In this document: piece after piece, positions 8,112 to 18,900 of the stretch
How the letters are laid out: each line of letters starts with the position of its first letter
Position numbering within the stretch: position 1 is the stretch's first letter
NCBI RefSeq assembly: GCF_009497155.1
Contig: NZ_WINI01000008.1
Coordinates: 186,001 to 250,000 of the forward strand
DNA from: Glaciimonas soli
GTDB lineage: Bacteria; Pseudomonadota; Gammaproteobacteria; Burkholderiales; Burkholderiaceae_D
DNA length: 64,000 nucleotides
Reading direction: 5' to 3'
Notes under the pieces: generated by a model
What the model saw: the letters and a program-made list of their open reading frames with translations, nothing else
Database searches by the model: none
What the model was told of the DNA's origin: nothing
Made by a program: the position numbers and the translations under genes

Positions 8112-10628
8112 ATGACCTCGCCGAAGCGCCCCTTCATCAAAATCGCCAAACGCGTGGCGCTTCGACAATGGCTGATACTGACAGCAATTTTATTACTGTT
8201 GGCAGGCTGTCTTGGTTATCAAAATGGCTTGGCGCAATTAGATCAACCGCTATATGACCAGTTTATGCGACTTGATCAGCGCCCTGCCCGCAACGACATC
8301 ATCATTGTCGGAATTGATGACTACAGTATTTCGCAGCTAGGTCGCTGGCCTTGGCCACGTGACTATCATGCCAAGGTGATCAATAACATTATGCAAGCGC
8401 ATCCTCTGGCAATCGGGCTTGATGTCATCATGCCGGAGCCGGAGACGATCGACAACCATGGCCTGCGTGACGGCGATATTAATTTAGCCAAGGCGCTTGC
8501 GGCCAGCAATAAGACAGTACTGCCAATAGTCACGACAGCGGCAGGAACCGGTGTCACCAGTTTGCTGCCTATTCCAGAATTTCAGCATGCTGCGCGCGCG
8601 CTGGGCCATATCAGCTTAGAACTGGATCGTGACGGCATCATGCGTGGCATCTTTTTAAAAGAAGGCCAAAATGGCATCTGGTGGCCGCATTTTGCTGTCG
8701 CATTAGCAGACATCGCCGGACAAAAAATTACTAATCAGGATGGTCAACTTCCCGGTGAACATCGCGACCAACACGGATCTCTCCCTATCGTTGAAGGTGC
8801 AAAAAATCAAGTCAATGCCTTTGCTGGTGCAACCTCAACTGAAGTAACTTTGCCACAAACTGAATCATCGTCCGATCAATGGCAGCGCGACTATCATGTG
8901 AACATTCGCTTCTCTGGAGATCGCGGGAGTTTTCGTTCGGTTCCCTACATCTCTGTCCTGCGAGGTGAAGTTCCTCGGAGCTTTTTCAACAATAAATACG
9001 TGCTGATAGGCGCAACTGCCATCGGCATGGCGGATGCGTTCCCCACTCCAGTATCGGGTAGCTCCGGCATCATGCCCGGCGTAGAAATTAATGCCAATAT
9101 TCTGTCCTCTCTGTTGGATCACACCACCATCAGCATTGCATCGGCACAGTACACCGTGTTGTTTAGCGTCTTGCCGCTGTTGATTGCTTTAATCAGTTAT
9201 CTCTTTTTAACACCGCGCCTTGCTTTAATATTGACCGGGTTGCTGATGTTGCTCGTCACGGCTATCAGTTATATCGCCCTGAAATACGGCCTATGGATAG
9301 CCCCCAGTGCGGCACTGATCTCATTGGGACTAGCTTATCCACTATGGAGTTGGTGTCGTCTGGAAGCTGCCATCACGTATCTGGGACATGAATTCATGTT
9401 GCTTGATCAAGAACCACATCTGCTCCCCGAAGTGCATAGGATTGCATCGTCACAATTACAAGGCGAGGATCTGCTGGAACAGCGAATTAACGCAATGCGC
9501 AACGCGGCGCGCCGGGTGCGCGATTTACGTCATTTCGTTTCTGATAGTCTCGACAGTTTGCCCGATGCCACTCTGATTACGACAACTGACGGTCACGTGC
9601 TGATCGCCAATCAAGTGGCCAAAGATTATTTTCATGCAGTCGATTTACCCGACATAGCGAACGCCTTGCCACCCTATTTGTTTTCCAAAATGTCGCAACC
9701 ACAACCACTGGAAGCAATGGCGCAGCAGACATTCGACTGGTTCGATTTACTCGATACCCGCCATCAGTCAGCACTCTCGAGCGGACTCGCGGTGCAAGAT
9801 CAACATGGTCACGATTTACTGATAAAAAGCGCGCCATGCTATTCAGCACACCACGTTCTAAGCGGCTGGATTGTGAGTATTATCGACATCACCAGCATTC
9901 GTGCCGCCGAACGCAGCCGTGATGAAACATTGCGTTTTTTATCGCACGACATGCGTGCTCCACAAGCGTCGATTCTGGCTTTGCTGGAACTACAAGGAGA
10001 TGCGTCTTCTGCATTACCACAACAAGAATTTTTCTCTCGTATCGAGCATGCATCACGCAAAACATTAGGCTTGGCTGACAATTTTGTGCAATTGGCGCGT
10101 GCCGAATCAGAGGAATATCGGCTGGAGGAAGTTGATTTTCAGGACGTGATCATTGATGCCACTGACGAAATGTGGATACTTGCACAAAACAAAGGCATCA
10201 AACTACTTGTTGATATTGCCACTACTGAGCCAAATGGCGATGACACTGCAGAGTTCATCACCCATATCGATCGCGGATTGATGGCACGCGCCTTGTGTAA
10301 TCTGATTGCTAACGCCATCAACTATAGCCCGGTGCACACGACTATAACTTGCAGCTTGCGGCATGAATTGATCAATACGCAGCCGCATATTGTTTGCTGT
10401 ATCAGCGATCAAGGTTATGGCATCAGCGCTGCAGATCAAGCCAAATTATTTCAACGTTTCCAACGTATTCAGGCTCCTGGCCAGCCTAAATCAGAGGGTA
10501 TTGGCCTTGGCCTGGTTTTTGTCAAAACCGTCGTTGAACGGCATTTTGGAGAAATTTCCTTTACTAGCGAAGCAGGTAAAGGGACAAAATTCGTCATTTC
10601 ACTGCCTGAATTATTAAAAAAACCATAA
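8112..10628 (+). CDS. CHASE2-domain sensor histidine kinase
   Basis: The 838-residue inner-membrane protein has one N-terminal membrane helix (about 18-35), a periplasmic CHASE2 domain (about 40-335, with IIIVGIDDYSISQLGRWPWPR), three closely spaced membrane helices (about 345-366, 370-390, 394-413), a PAS-like region (about 475-595), then the kinase core. H612 in LSHDMRAP is the phospho-acceptor; the ATP-binding domain shows the N box NLIANAINY at 730-738, G1 DQGYGI at 766-771 and G2 GIGLGL at 796-801. CHASE2 followed by three membrane helices is the usual arrangement for this sensor. The OmpR-type regulator and LysM-FecR protein upstream are its likely partners. The ligand is unknown. Confidence 0.92.
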   Translation: MTSPKRPFIKIAKRVALRQWLILTAILLLLAGCLGYQNGLAQLDQPLYDQFMRLDQRPARNDIIIVGIDDYSISQLGRWPWPRDYHAKVINNIMQAHPLAIGLDVIMPEPETIDNHGLRDGDINLAKALAASNKTVLPIVTTAAGTGVTSLLPIPEFQHAARALGHISLELDRDGIMRGIFLKEGQNGIWWPHFAVALADIAGQKITNQDGQLPGEHRDQHGSLPIVEGAKNQVNAFAGATSTEVTLPQTESSSDQWQRDYHVNIRFSGDRGSFRSVPYISVLRGEVPRSFFNNKYVLIGATAIGMADAFPTPVSGSSGIMPGVEINANILSSLLDHTTISIASAQYTVLFSVLPLLIALISYLFLTPRLALILTGLLMLLVTAISYIALKYGLWIAPSAALISLGLAYPLWSWCRLEAAITYLGHEFMLLDQEPHLLPEVHRIASSQLQGEDLLEQRINAMRNAARRVRDLRHFVSDSLDSLPDATLITTTDGHVLIANQVAKDYFHAVDLPDIANALPPYLFSKMSQPQPLEAMAQQTFDWFDLLDTRHQSALSSGLAVQDQHGHDLLIKSAPCYSAHHVLSGWIVSIIDITSIRAAERSRDETLRFLSHDMRAPQASILALLELQGDASSALPQQEFFSRIEHASRKTLGLADNFVQLARAESEEYRLEEVDFQDVIIDATDEMWILAQNKGIKLLVDIATTEPNGDDTAEFITHIDRGLMARALCNLIANAINYSPVHTTITCSLRHELINTQPHIVCCISDQGYGISAADQAKLFQRFQRIQAPGQPKSEGIGLGLVFVKTVVERHFGEISFTSEAGKGTKFVISLPELLKKP

Positions 10629-10652
10629 ATACCTGCTATATGCAGGCTTGAA

Positions 10653-10679
10653 TTACCTGTTGCGCTGCTAGAGTATAAT
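10653..10679 (+). promoter_or_regulatory. Candidate sigma-70 promoter of hemA
   Basis: A perfect -10 hexamer TATAAT at 10674-10679 lies 57 bases before the hemA ATG. The best upstream hexamers are TTACCT at 10653-10658 (15-base spacer) or TTGAAT at 10648-10653 (20-base spacer), neither ideal, so the -10 is convincing and the -35 is not. Confidence 0.45.
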
Positions 10680-10736
10680 TGTGCGTTATCAAGAAGCGTT
10701 GTTGTCACTTATTGCTTCATTTTTAAGTACTCTTAA

Positions 10737-12041
10737 ATGCATTTACTCGCCGTCGGACTCAACCACACCACCGCGCCTGTTTCATTGCGCGAAAAGGTGG
10801 CCTTCCCTGCCGATCAGATTGGTCAGGCAGTGGCGGCGGCGCGTGCATGGTTTGGCAATAACGATCGTGGTCCTAATCCAGGACATACTGACGAAGCAGC
10901 GATACTCTCGACGTGCAACCGCACCGAACTCTACGCTGCCAGCGATATTGCGCACGGGACCGGCGTGGAAGCAGCGATTGATTCCACTGCACAGTTTCTG
11001 GCGCACTATCACCAGCTTTCCTACACTGACCTACGCCCGCATTTATACACACTGCCGCACGATAACGCCGTGCGTCATGCATTCCGCGTTGCTTCGGGCC
11101 TCGATTCCATGGTGTTGGGCGAACCGCAAATTCTCGGACAAATGAAAGATGCGGTGCGTCATGCAGAAGCAGCCGGCGGCCTTGGCACCTATTTGCATCA
11201 ATTATTTCAACGCTCTTTTGCGGTCGCCAAAGAAGTTCGTACTACCACGCAAATCGGTGCGCATAGCGTCTCGATGGCAGCGGCGGCAGTGCGCATGTCA
11301 GAACGGATTTTTGACACGGTCGCACAGCAAAACGTCCTGTTTATTGGCGCGGGCGAAATGATTGAATTGTGCGCCACGCATTTCGCTGCTCAAAACCCTA
11401 AGAGCCTTACGGTTGCGAATCGTACTTTAGAACGCGCCGAAATATTGGCGCATCGTTTCAATGGTCATGCGCTACGCCTTGCAGATTTACCTGATCAGCT
11501 CGGCAATTACGACATCATCGTTTCATGCACGGCATCGTCGTTACCAATTATCGGCTTGGGTATGGTCGAACGCGCTGTCAAAGCGCGTCGCCACAAACCT
11601 ATGTTCATGCTCGATATCGCCGTACCGCGTGATATCGAATCCGAAGTCGGTCGCCTCGATGACGTGTTTTTATATACGGTCGATGATCTCGCATCAGTAG
11701 TCCAAACCGGCATGGAAAATCGCCAGGCCGCCGTCGCCCAAGCAGAAACGATAATCGAAACCCGGGTGCAGTCTTTCATGCACTGGGTTGATAACCGCAC
11801 TGTCGTGCCGGTGATTCAAGACTTGCACGAAAGTGGCGAACTGATGCGTACCATCGAGTTGGAGCGCGCCCGCAAAATGCTGGCCAAAGGTGAGGACATC
11901 GAATTGGTTCTTGAAGCTCTCTCCAAAGGGCTCACCGCTAAATTTCTGCATGGTCCCCAACAAGCTTTACACCACGCGCAAGGCGACGAACGCGCACGTT
12001 TAGCGGCGCTATTGCCACAACTTTTCCGCACCAAGCGTTAG
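10737..12041 (+). CDS. hemA: Glutamyl-tRNA reductase
   Basis: HemA reduces glutamyl-tRNA(Glu) to glutamate-1-semialdehyde with NADPH, the first committed step of tetrapyrrole synthesis by the C5 route. The 434-residue protein starts [23 protein letters not shown], has the catalytic cysteine C60 in [10 protein letters not shown], the [17 protein letters not shown] signature (about 121-137), the nucleotide-binding loop [10 protein letters not shown] (about 201-210), and a C-terminal dimerisation helix region. Length is normal. prfA follows 112 bases later, the order seen in many proteobacteria. Confidence 0.96.
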   Translation: MHLLAVGLNHTTAPVSLREKVAFPADQIGQAVAAARAWFGNNDRGPNPGHTDEAAILSTCNRTELYAASDIAHGTGVEAAIDSTAQFLAHYHQLSYTDLRPHLYTLPHDNAVRHAFRVASGLDSMVLGEPQILGQMKDAVRHAEAAGGLGTYLHQLFQRSFAVAKEVRTTTQIGAHSVSMAAAAVRMSERIFDTVAQQNVLFIGAGEMIELCATHFAAQNPKSLTVANRTLERAEILAHRFNGHALRLADLPDQLGNYDIIVSCTASSLPIIGLGMVERAVKARRHKPMFMLDIAVPRDIESEVGRLDDVFLYTVDDLASVVQTGMENRQAAVAQAETIIETRVQSFMHWVDNRTVVPVIQDLHESGELMRTIELERARKMLAKGEDIELVLEALSKGLTAKFLHGPQQALHHAQGDERARLAALLPQLFRTKR

Positions 12042-12153
12042 CGAACTCCCTCTTCTACTGCTGTCAGCGACGCATGATCATATGATCCATCATCGCTAGA
12101 TAGCCGTCATGCTTTGCCCCCCATTTTCACCCAATTTTTACATTAAAGACGCC

Positions 12154-13236
12154 ATGAAACCATCCATGCTTGCCAAGCTTGACCAACTGTCGCAGCGCTT
12201 AGTTGAAGTCAGCGATTTACTCAATCAGCCAGAAGCCACCGAGAACATGGATAGTTATCGCAAACTATCGCGTGAACATGCGGAATTAGGTCCACTGGTC
12301 GAGCTGTATCAAAGCTTTACCCAGGCAAACGATGACATCGCCGCTGCGCAGGAAATGCAATCCGATCCTGAGATGAAAGAATTTGCGCAAGAAGAAATCA
12401 ATAACGCAAAAAGTCGCATGGAAAAGCTGGAACTGGATCTGCAGAAAATGCTATTACCAAAAGACCCCAATGACGAGCGCAATATTTTTCTGGAGATCAG
12501 GGCTGGCACCGGTGGTGACGAATCGGCTTTATTTGCTGGCGATTTACTGCGCATGTACACCCGCTTCGCCGAACGCAATCGCTGGCAAATTGAAATGGTA
12601 TCGGAATCAGCATCCGAAATCGGCGGATATAAAGAAGTGATCGTGCGTCTGGTCGGTTTTGGTGTGTATTCGAGGCTTAAATTTGAATCCGGTGGTCATC
12701 GTGTCCAGCGCGTTCCCGCCACCGAAACCCAGGGTCGGATTCACACGTCAGCCTGCACAGTCGCGGTCATGCCTGAAGCAGACGAGGTCGAAGACGTCGA
12801 CATCAATCCTGCCGATATCCGTATCGACACCTACCGAGCATCTGGCGCCGGCGGACAACACATCAACAAAACCGATTCGGCCGTCCGCATCACCCACATC
12901 CCGACCGGCATTGTGGTCGAATGCCAGGATGATCGCAGTCAACACAAAAACAAAGCATCAGCATTAAAAGTATTGGCGGCACGCATAAAAGACGGCCAAT
13001 TACGCGAGCAGCAATTGAAAGAAGCAGCCACTCGCAAATCATTGATCGGCTCCGGTGATCGCAGCGAACGCATTCGTACTTATAATTTCCCACAAGGTCG
13101 CATGACCGATCACCGGATTAACCTGACCTTATACAAACTCGATTACATCATGGATGGCGATCTGGAAGAATTGACCAATGCCCTGGCCACTGAACATCAG
13201 GCTGAATTGTTGGCGGCGCTGGGAGATAGTCTATAA
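12154..13236 (+). CDS. prfA: Peptide chain release factor 1
   Basis: RF1 reads UAA and UAG stop codons and triggers peptidyl-tRNA hydrolysis. The product is exactly 360 residues from the ATG at 12154, the same length as the E. coli protein. The stop-codon recognition motif PAT (in [14 protein letters not shown]) and the GGQ loop at residues 233-235 (GAGGQHINK) identify RF1; Q235 is the residue methylated by PrmC, whose gene lies just downstream. An upstream in-frame ATG at 12109 would add an unrelated 15-residue tail. hemA-prfA-prmC linkage is typical, but here dsbB and a repeat element separate prfA from prmC. Confidence 0.97.
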   Translation: MKPSMLAKLDQLSQRLVEVSDLLNQPEATENMDSYRKLSREHAELGPLVELYQSFTQANDDIAAAQEMQSDPEMKEFAQEEINNAKSRMEKLELDLQKMLLPKDPNDERNIFLEIRAGTGGDESALFAGDLLRMYTRFAERNRWQIEMVSESASEIGGYKEVIVRLVGFGVYSRLKFESGGHRVQRVPATETQGRIHTSACTVAVMPEADEVEDVDINPADIRIDTYRASGAGGQHINKTDSAVRITHIPTGIVVECQDDRSQHKNKASALKVLAARIKDGQLREQQLKEAATRKSLIGSGDRSERIRTYNFPQGRMTDHRINLTLYKLDYIMDGDLEELTNALATEHQAELLAALGDSL

Positions 13237-13270
13237 ATGGCCGCAAGGGGTTTTAATAATGCTATGTATA

Positions 13271-13422
13271 GCAAGGCTGTTCAACGCTGATACTTCCCGA
13301 TCATTTTTGAAAAAAACATCGTCATCCTCCCGAACGCGGGGATACACCTTACGGTTAAAATGGGTTCGCGCATTCGCGGAAACGACGAATGGGGTGTTGC
13401 CAGCAGTATTGAACAGCCTTGC
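13271..13422 (+). repeat. Nested inverted-repeat element, family A core, copy 2
   Basis: The core at 13318-13391 (CCGAACGCGGGGATAC ... CGCATTCGCGGAAACGACGAATGG) matches the element at 1899-2021. It is enclosed by a perfect outer inverted repeat of 14 bases, GCAAGGCTGTTCAA at 13271-13284 and its complement at 13409-13422. The element occupies most of the 288-base gap between prfA and dsbB. The outer arms are not seen at the other copies, so they may be an older nested element or a terminator split by insertion. Confidence 0.65.
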
Positions 13423-13524
13423 CAAGCATACCCTTGGCGTTTTGAACCAAAGAAAGCTACGCATATCTTATACTTGCGCTATATTTCGGCAGAAGCCAAT
13501 TAACCTCCATCTACGCATAAAACT

Positions 13525-14022
13525 ATGAAAACAACCAAATCCATTTTGCTCAGCGTTGCCTTTATCGCTTTCGCCATTTTGGGCGCTGCACTCTATCTGC
13601 AGCATGTCGTCGGTTTGCAGCCATGTCCGCTATGCGTGCTTCAGCGTTACGCTTTTGCTAGCGTTGCTCTGATTTGTTTGATTTGTGCCGGCATGCCGAA
13701 CGCCGTACGCAAAGCCGGTGCTGGCCTGGGAATTTTGGCTGCCATTGCTGGTGCCGCCACGGCTGGCTGGCATTTATGGATCATCGCTCATCCAGCGGTT
13801 TCATGCGGACGTGATGCACTGGAAGCTCCGATGAATGCCTTGCCAATGGCATCATTATTACCATCAGTGTTTAAAGTCGATGCCTGGGCATTGTGCTCTA
13901 CCGTTTACGCTCCCATCCTTGGTTTATCGATCCCGCAATGGTCATTAGTCTGGTTTGTGGTAATCGCCGTGATATTGGTCATGGCATTGTTTAAACGAGA
14001 AAATAAACGCCGTTTTTCATAA
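13525..14022 (+). CDS. dsbB: Disulfide bond formation protein DsbB
   Basis: DsbB is the four-helix inner-membrane quinone reductase that reoxidises DsbA. The 165-residue protein has membrane helices at about 7-26, 42-58, 66-88 and 141-156. The first periplasmic cysteine pair is C34-P-L-C37, a CxxC reactive centre, and the second pair is C94 and C124 in the following loop. Its TAA overlaps the ATG of prmC by one base, which implies translational coupling. The AT-rich stretch upstream around 13455-13490 may hold its promoter, because the gap from prfA contains a repeat element. Confidence 0.93.
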   Translation: MKTTKSILLSVAFIAFAILGAALYLQHVVGLQPCPLCVLQRYAFASVALICLICAGMPNAVRKAGAGLGILAAIAGAATAGWHLWIIAHPAVSCGRDALEAPMNALPMASLLPSVFKVDAWALCSTVYAPILGLSIPQWSLVWFVVIAVILVMALFKRENKRRFS

Positions 14023-14882
14023 TGACGCAGATCTTCGCGCAATACGCCGTTGAGTCCGGCAGCACTATCGCCAAAGTGCTGCAAACCGCCCCTCTGCCGC
14101 CGCTGGAAAATCGTATCCTGCTGATGCATGCGCTGCAATTGACGCGCACGCAATTGATCACACAAGATCAGCGCACCCTAGATGCGCAACAAGCACAGCA
14201 ATTATCAGCATTGTTCCAGCGCCGCCAGCAGGGCGAACCGATTGCCTATATCGTCGGCAAACGGGAGTTTTTCGGTTTGAAATTCATCGTCACGCCGGAC
14301 GTATTAATCCCCCGCCCCGACACTGAACTGCTAGTCGAGCTGGCCTTAGATCGGTTGCCAGACGACGCAACACAATTATCGGTATTAGATCTCGGCACCG
14401 GCTCTGGCGCGATTGCCATTGCGATTGCGCACAGTCGTCCTGATGTTGCTGTGACAGCGGTTGATGTCAGCGCTGCAGCATTGGCTGTTACCCAGCGCAA
14501 TGCAGAGACTCACCTCGCACCAACGGCGTTATTTCGCACGGTGCAAAGCGACTGGTATGCTGCGCTCAGTGAACAACGCTTCGACGTCATTGTTTCGAAT
14601 CCACCCTACATCGTCGACGGCGATCAACATTTATCGCAAGGCGATCTGCGCTTTGAACCGACTGATGCATTGACCGATCATGCTGATGGGTTATCGGCAT
14701 TACGTCGCATCATTGCCGATGCAAAGAATCATTTAAAACCTGATGGCTGGTTGTTGATGGAGCATGGTTATGACCAAGCTTCAGCAGTGCGCGCACTGTT
14801 GCAGGAGCAGCACTTTAATGAAGTGCAAAGCTGGCAGGATTTGGCCGGGATAGAACGGGTGAGCGGCGGTAAGATCAAATGA
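14022..14882 (+). CDS. prmC: Release factor glutamine methyltransferase PrmC
   Basis: PrmC (HemK) N5-methylates the glutamine of the GGQ motif in RF1 and RF2 using S-adenosylmethionine. The 286-residue protein has the N-terminal helical substrate domain (about 1-80), PIAYIVGKREFFGL (about 75-88), the SAM-binding motif LDLGTGSGAIAIA (about 123-135) and the catalytic NPPY at residues 193-196. Start and stop overlap with dsbB (TAATG). It ends 17 bases before the stop codon of a converging response-regulator gene, so the two units are tail to tail with little room for a terminator. Confidence 0.96.
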   Translation: MTQIFAQYAVESGSTIAKVLQTAPLPPLENRILLMHALQLTRTQLITQDQRTLDAQQAQQLSALFQRRQQGEPIAYIVGKREFFGLKFIVTPDVLIPRPDTELLVELALDRLPDDATQLSVLDLGTGSGAIAIAIAHSRPDVAVTAVDVSAAALAVTQRNAETHLAPTALFRTVQSDWYAALSEQRFDVIVSNPPYIVDGDQHLSQGDLRFEPTDALTDHADGLSALRRIIADAKNHLKPDGWLLMEHGYDQASAVRALLQEQHFNEVQSWQDLAGIERVSGGKIK

Positions 14883-14899
14883 TCGCCCCATCAATCAAC

Positions 14900-15574
14900 T
14901 CACTCCATAGTGATAGTCGACGACAGCGCCAACCCTGTCTCCATCACGTATTTGTAAATATCAATATCTCGTGTTATCCCTAGCTTTTTCATTGCGCTGA
15001 TCTTCTGCCCGCTAATGGTTTTTTTGCTGCGATTGAGACGCTCGCTGATCTGGTTGACCGTCAAACCGTCACCTAATAAACGAATAACTTCGGTTTCACG
15101 ACGCGTCAACATCACCGGCACAATACCGGCAATCTTGTCGCCAGTTCTGACACCAATCATTTCCTCTATCGCTGGCGACAGATAACGGCCATTGGAATAA
15201 GCGGCGTGAATCGCGGGTATCAAATGCGAAACATCGTCCGATTTACTCACCACGCCATTCACATGTTGCGCCAACAAAACGTTGAGCATGGCAGGGTTAT
15301 CCATCATCGTCAGCACAACAATTTTCAATGAGGGATAAGATCGCCGAAGAAACGATAGCATCGCCAGACCATCGCCATAATCACCACCAGGCATGCCGTA
15401 ATCGGTCACCAAAACATCACACTCGGTGCAATTAAGTTTGTCGACCAACTCTGTTGAATTGCTCGCATCGCCGACATAAGCAATGGTTTGTACTTCTTTC
15501 AGCGCTTGTCGAATGCCCAACAACATAACAGGATGATCATCCGCAAACATCACGCGTATGTTAAACCTACTCAT
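14900..15574 (-). CDS. RcsB/NarL-type response regulator next to the trimeric adhesin
   Basis: The 224-residue protein has a receiver domain (acidic D12-D13, phospho-acceptor D58 in LVTDYGMPGG, K111) and a LuxR-type helix-turn-helix (about 155-205). The recognition segment NRSKKTISGQKISAMKKLGI resembles RcsB and BvgA/EvgA regulators, which are phosphorylated by Hpt-containing hybrid kinases rather than by simple kinases. The ATG at 15574 gives the normal N-terminus; upstream in-frame codons to 15682 add an unrelated stretch. It is transcribed in the same direction as the adhesin gene upstream of it, and a hybrid kinase with a terminal Hpt domain lies on the other side of the adhesin. Control of the adhesin is a reasonable inference. 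Confidence 0.88.
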   Translation of the reverse strand: MSRFNIRVMFADDHPVMLLGIRQALKEVQTIAYVGDASNSTELVDKLNCTECDVLVTDYGMPGGDYGDGLAMLSFLRRSYPSLKIVVLTMMDNPAMLNVLLAQHVNGVVSKSDDVSHLIPAIHAAYSNGRYLSPAIEEMIGVRTGDKIAGIVPVMLTRRETEVIRLLGDGLTVNQISERLNRSKKTISGQKISAMKKLGITRDIDIYKYVMETGLALSSTITME

Positions 15575-15947
15575 AAAAACCCTATAAATTAGAATAATTC
15601 CATTCGTTTGATCAGGCATAAACGCGACCCAAATTCGCAAACATTCTGGAATAATGAATAACAAAAACGGCACTGATAACAAAGTTCACGAATGATTTGA
15701 TAATGGAGTAAGTACGTAGCGCGGATTAGTGAATACTCATCCATAAATCATATTGTGCGCTTTCTATTTTTCATTTACAAACAACAACATAATGACATTT
15801 ACGCAATTCAAAATTTATTATTTCGTCATTATTTAATATTTCTAAACTCAATTAAATATCGATGCGATAAACATAAAAGGCTGCCACATCAATTCGCTCA
15901 AGCGATGTGACAGCCTTTTCACTGTTACTTAACAGTTTCGGCGTCGA
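15575..15947. other. AT-rich gap between the response regulator and the adhesin gene
   Basis: This 373-base stretch has no credible gene. It holds the adhesin terminator (15875-15919) and the leader of the RcsB-like gene. Bases 15740-15860 are markedly AT-rich and include AATGAC at about 15790 with its complement GTCATT near 15829, a possible operator. A weak TAGGGT ribosome site precedes the regulator's ATG on the minus strand. Confidence 0.5.
15875..15919 (-). terminator. Strong intrinsic terminator of the adhesin gene
   Basis: AAAAGGCTG-C-CACATC at 15875-15890 pairs with GATGTG-A-CAGCCTTTT at 15904-15919: 15 base pairs with one central mismatch and a 13-base loop. The A/T ends give a U run on either strand. 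It lies 29 bases past the adhesin stop codon. Confidence 0.85.
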
Positions 15948-18900
15948 TTAATCACCAAATACCACACCTACACCCGCACGGATGATCGTGCTATTGCCAC
16001 CGGCTGAGGAGACGCCAGCGTTCACGTTGAGATTACCGCGACGATTCCAGTGCGAAACCCCGACACCCAGACCAACCTCACCACGATAACCAGCAACACC
16101 AGCATTTAGCGTCGTTTTACCCGGCAAGTACGGTGTGACCATATTCAACGCCGCCGACGCCGCAATACCCTGACGCGCATACCTATCAACATTGTTGATA
16201 TCTTGTTCAACTTGATTAAAGCGTTGATCAGTGTAGCTATTCGCGCTCTGCAAGGTTTGACTTGCGGAGTTGCTAATAGCTGTATTCATCTGGCCGACGT
16301 TGGCAGCATCAGTATCATTTACACCAGCTTGTACGTTAGTGATAGCACGTTCGTTACCAGCAGATCCAACCGAAACCGAGTTGTCTTGCGTAGTGACCGA
16401 CCCAGCACCCAACGCGACGCTGTTGTTGTTACTGGCAGTCGCACCAGCGCCGACTGCCACAGCGCTGGTTCCATTAACCGTAGCTGCATGGATAGTGCCA
16501 GTCGCATCATCCGTCGTTGCTACATGTGGATTAGCCTCTACCGAAGATGCTGGCGGATTAGCCTCTGCCGGAGGAGCTGGCGGATTAACCACAGCAGGAT
16601 TTGCCTCTACCGTAGTCAAACGATTATCGATATTGGTTACCTGCTGCTGCAAACCGAACAACTGGCTACCATTGACGGCATCAGTGCTGGTTGCGGTGAT
16701 ACGACCTGCTGCCACGTTGGTTAATATAACGTTGGTAGTCGCACCCAGACCGCCTAACGTCACCTGACCACGGTTGCTTCCCGGGTCATACACCACAGCG
16801 TCCAGGGCATTACCGTCTGCATCAGCCAAACCACTTTTCGCCAACGAATCAGTAAGCTGTTTTACGTTGACAGCATCAGTATCGTCTACACCTGCCGCAA
16901 CGTTATGAATTGCGACCGGGCCAGTCGACTTACCATTACCCATGGTCACGCTGTTGTAGTTGATCGAACCGTCAGCGTTTTGATCGTAAGTCACCGCTGC
17001 CAACGCATTGCCATTCGTATCGATCAGGCCAGACGCCTTCAGTTGCGACACATTGACTGCATCGTTGTTATCCACACCATTCGCAACGTTCTTGATTTGT
17101 GTTCCAGCAGCACCGTCCAATGTGATCGACGCTTTCGACGGATCGTCGTAAGTCACAGCCAGGTCGCTCAAATTACCAACTTGATTTTTGACCGCGGTCA
17201 ACTGATCAAGATTGACCGCATCCGTACCAACGGTGCCTTCTGCAACATTGACGATTTGACGCTCACTACCAACATCACCGACAGAAACACTGTTACTACG
17301 GTTAGCAACCGAGTTGGCGCCAATCGCTACCGAATTCGAACCGGCAGTCACTTGTGCCTCTGTATCAGCCTCTAAACCATCAGCCTTAAAGAAGCGCGTC
17401 GCCGCTGTCAGGTTAGTCGTAACATCACCAATCTGCGTACTCAGATTGTTCGATACTGTCGTGATCTGCGCGCCTAAGTCAGTTTTCGCAGCATCCAATT
17501 GACCTACGTTCACTGCATCAGTCGCATCGGTTCCAGCCATGACGTTCTTGATTTGCGTACCCGCAGCACCGCTCAATGTGATCGACGCTTTCGACGGATC
17601 GTCGTAAGTCACAGCCAGGTCGCTCAAATTACCAACTTGATTTTTGACCGCGGTCAACTGATCAAGATTGACCGCATCCGTACCAACGGTACCTTCTGCA
17701 ACATTGACGATTTGACGCTCGCTACCGACATCACCGACAGAAACACTGTTACTACGGTTAGCAACCGAGTTGGCGCCAATCGCTACCGAATTCGAACCGG
17801 CAGTCACTTGTGCATCTGCGTCTGAAGCTAAACCATCAGCTTTAAAGAAGCGCGTCGCCGCTGTCAGGTTAGTCGTAACATCACCAATCTGCGTACTCAG
17901 ATTGTTCGATACTGTCGTGATCTGCGCGCCTAAGTCAGTTTTTGCAGCATCCAATTGACCTACGTTCACTGCATCGTGTGCATCGACACCATCAGCAATA
18001 TTTTTCAATTGCGTACCAGTCGCTGGATCTCCAGCCAAAGTCACGCTGCCATAATTGATCGAACCATCTGGATTTGCATCGTACTTCACCACCTGATTAG
18101 CCAACTGCCCGACATCGCCCGAGACCGCACTCAATTGACCAACATTGACTGCATCAGTAGTGTTCACACCAGCAGCGACGTTAACAATCTTACGTTCGCT
18201 ACCAACCGCACCTACCGAGACCGTATTGGCTTCGCTCGCAACAGAGTTCGCACCAATGGCAACCGAATTCGAACCCACTGTTACCTGAGCATCGGCATCG
18301 GCAGTCAAACCATCGGCTTTAAAGAAGCGCGTCGCCGCTGTCAGATTAGTCGTAACATCACCAATCTGCGTACTCAGATTGTTCGACACTGTCGTGATCT
18401 GTGCGCCTAAGTCAGTTTTTGCAGCATCCAATTGACCTACATTCACTGCATCAGTCGCATCGGTTCCAGCCATGACGTTCTTGATTTGCGTACCCGCAGC
18501 ACCGCTCAATGTGATCGACGCTTTCGACGGATCGTCGTAAGTTACAGCCAGGTCGCTCAAATTACCAACTTGATTTTTGACCGCATTCAACTGATCAAGA
18601 TTGACCGCATCCGTACCGGCAGTACCTGCTGTCACATTAGTCAATGTACGCGTGTTGCCATCCTTATCCGCAAAACTGACGTTAACACCGTCCGTATCTT
18701 TACCAACCGTCAGATCGGCACCAGCTGCAGCTTGCTGCACTAAACCTATTGTGCCGTTATTCAGGTTATTGGTCAGATTGCTGATGTCACCTTCATTGAT
18801 AATCACACGGCCATCCAGGTTACTGATGTCGCCAGTGTTCTTTGCAATATTGACGGTGTTCTGACCAACTTGTGTATTCGTTGCGAACAACTGCGAACCA

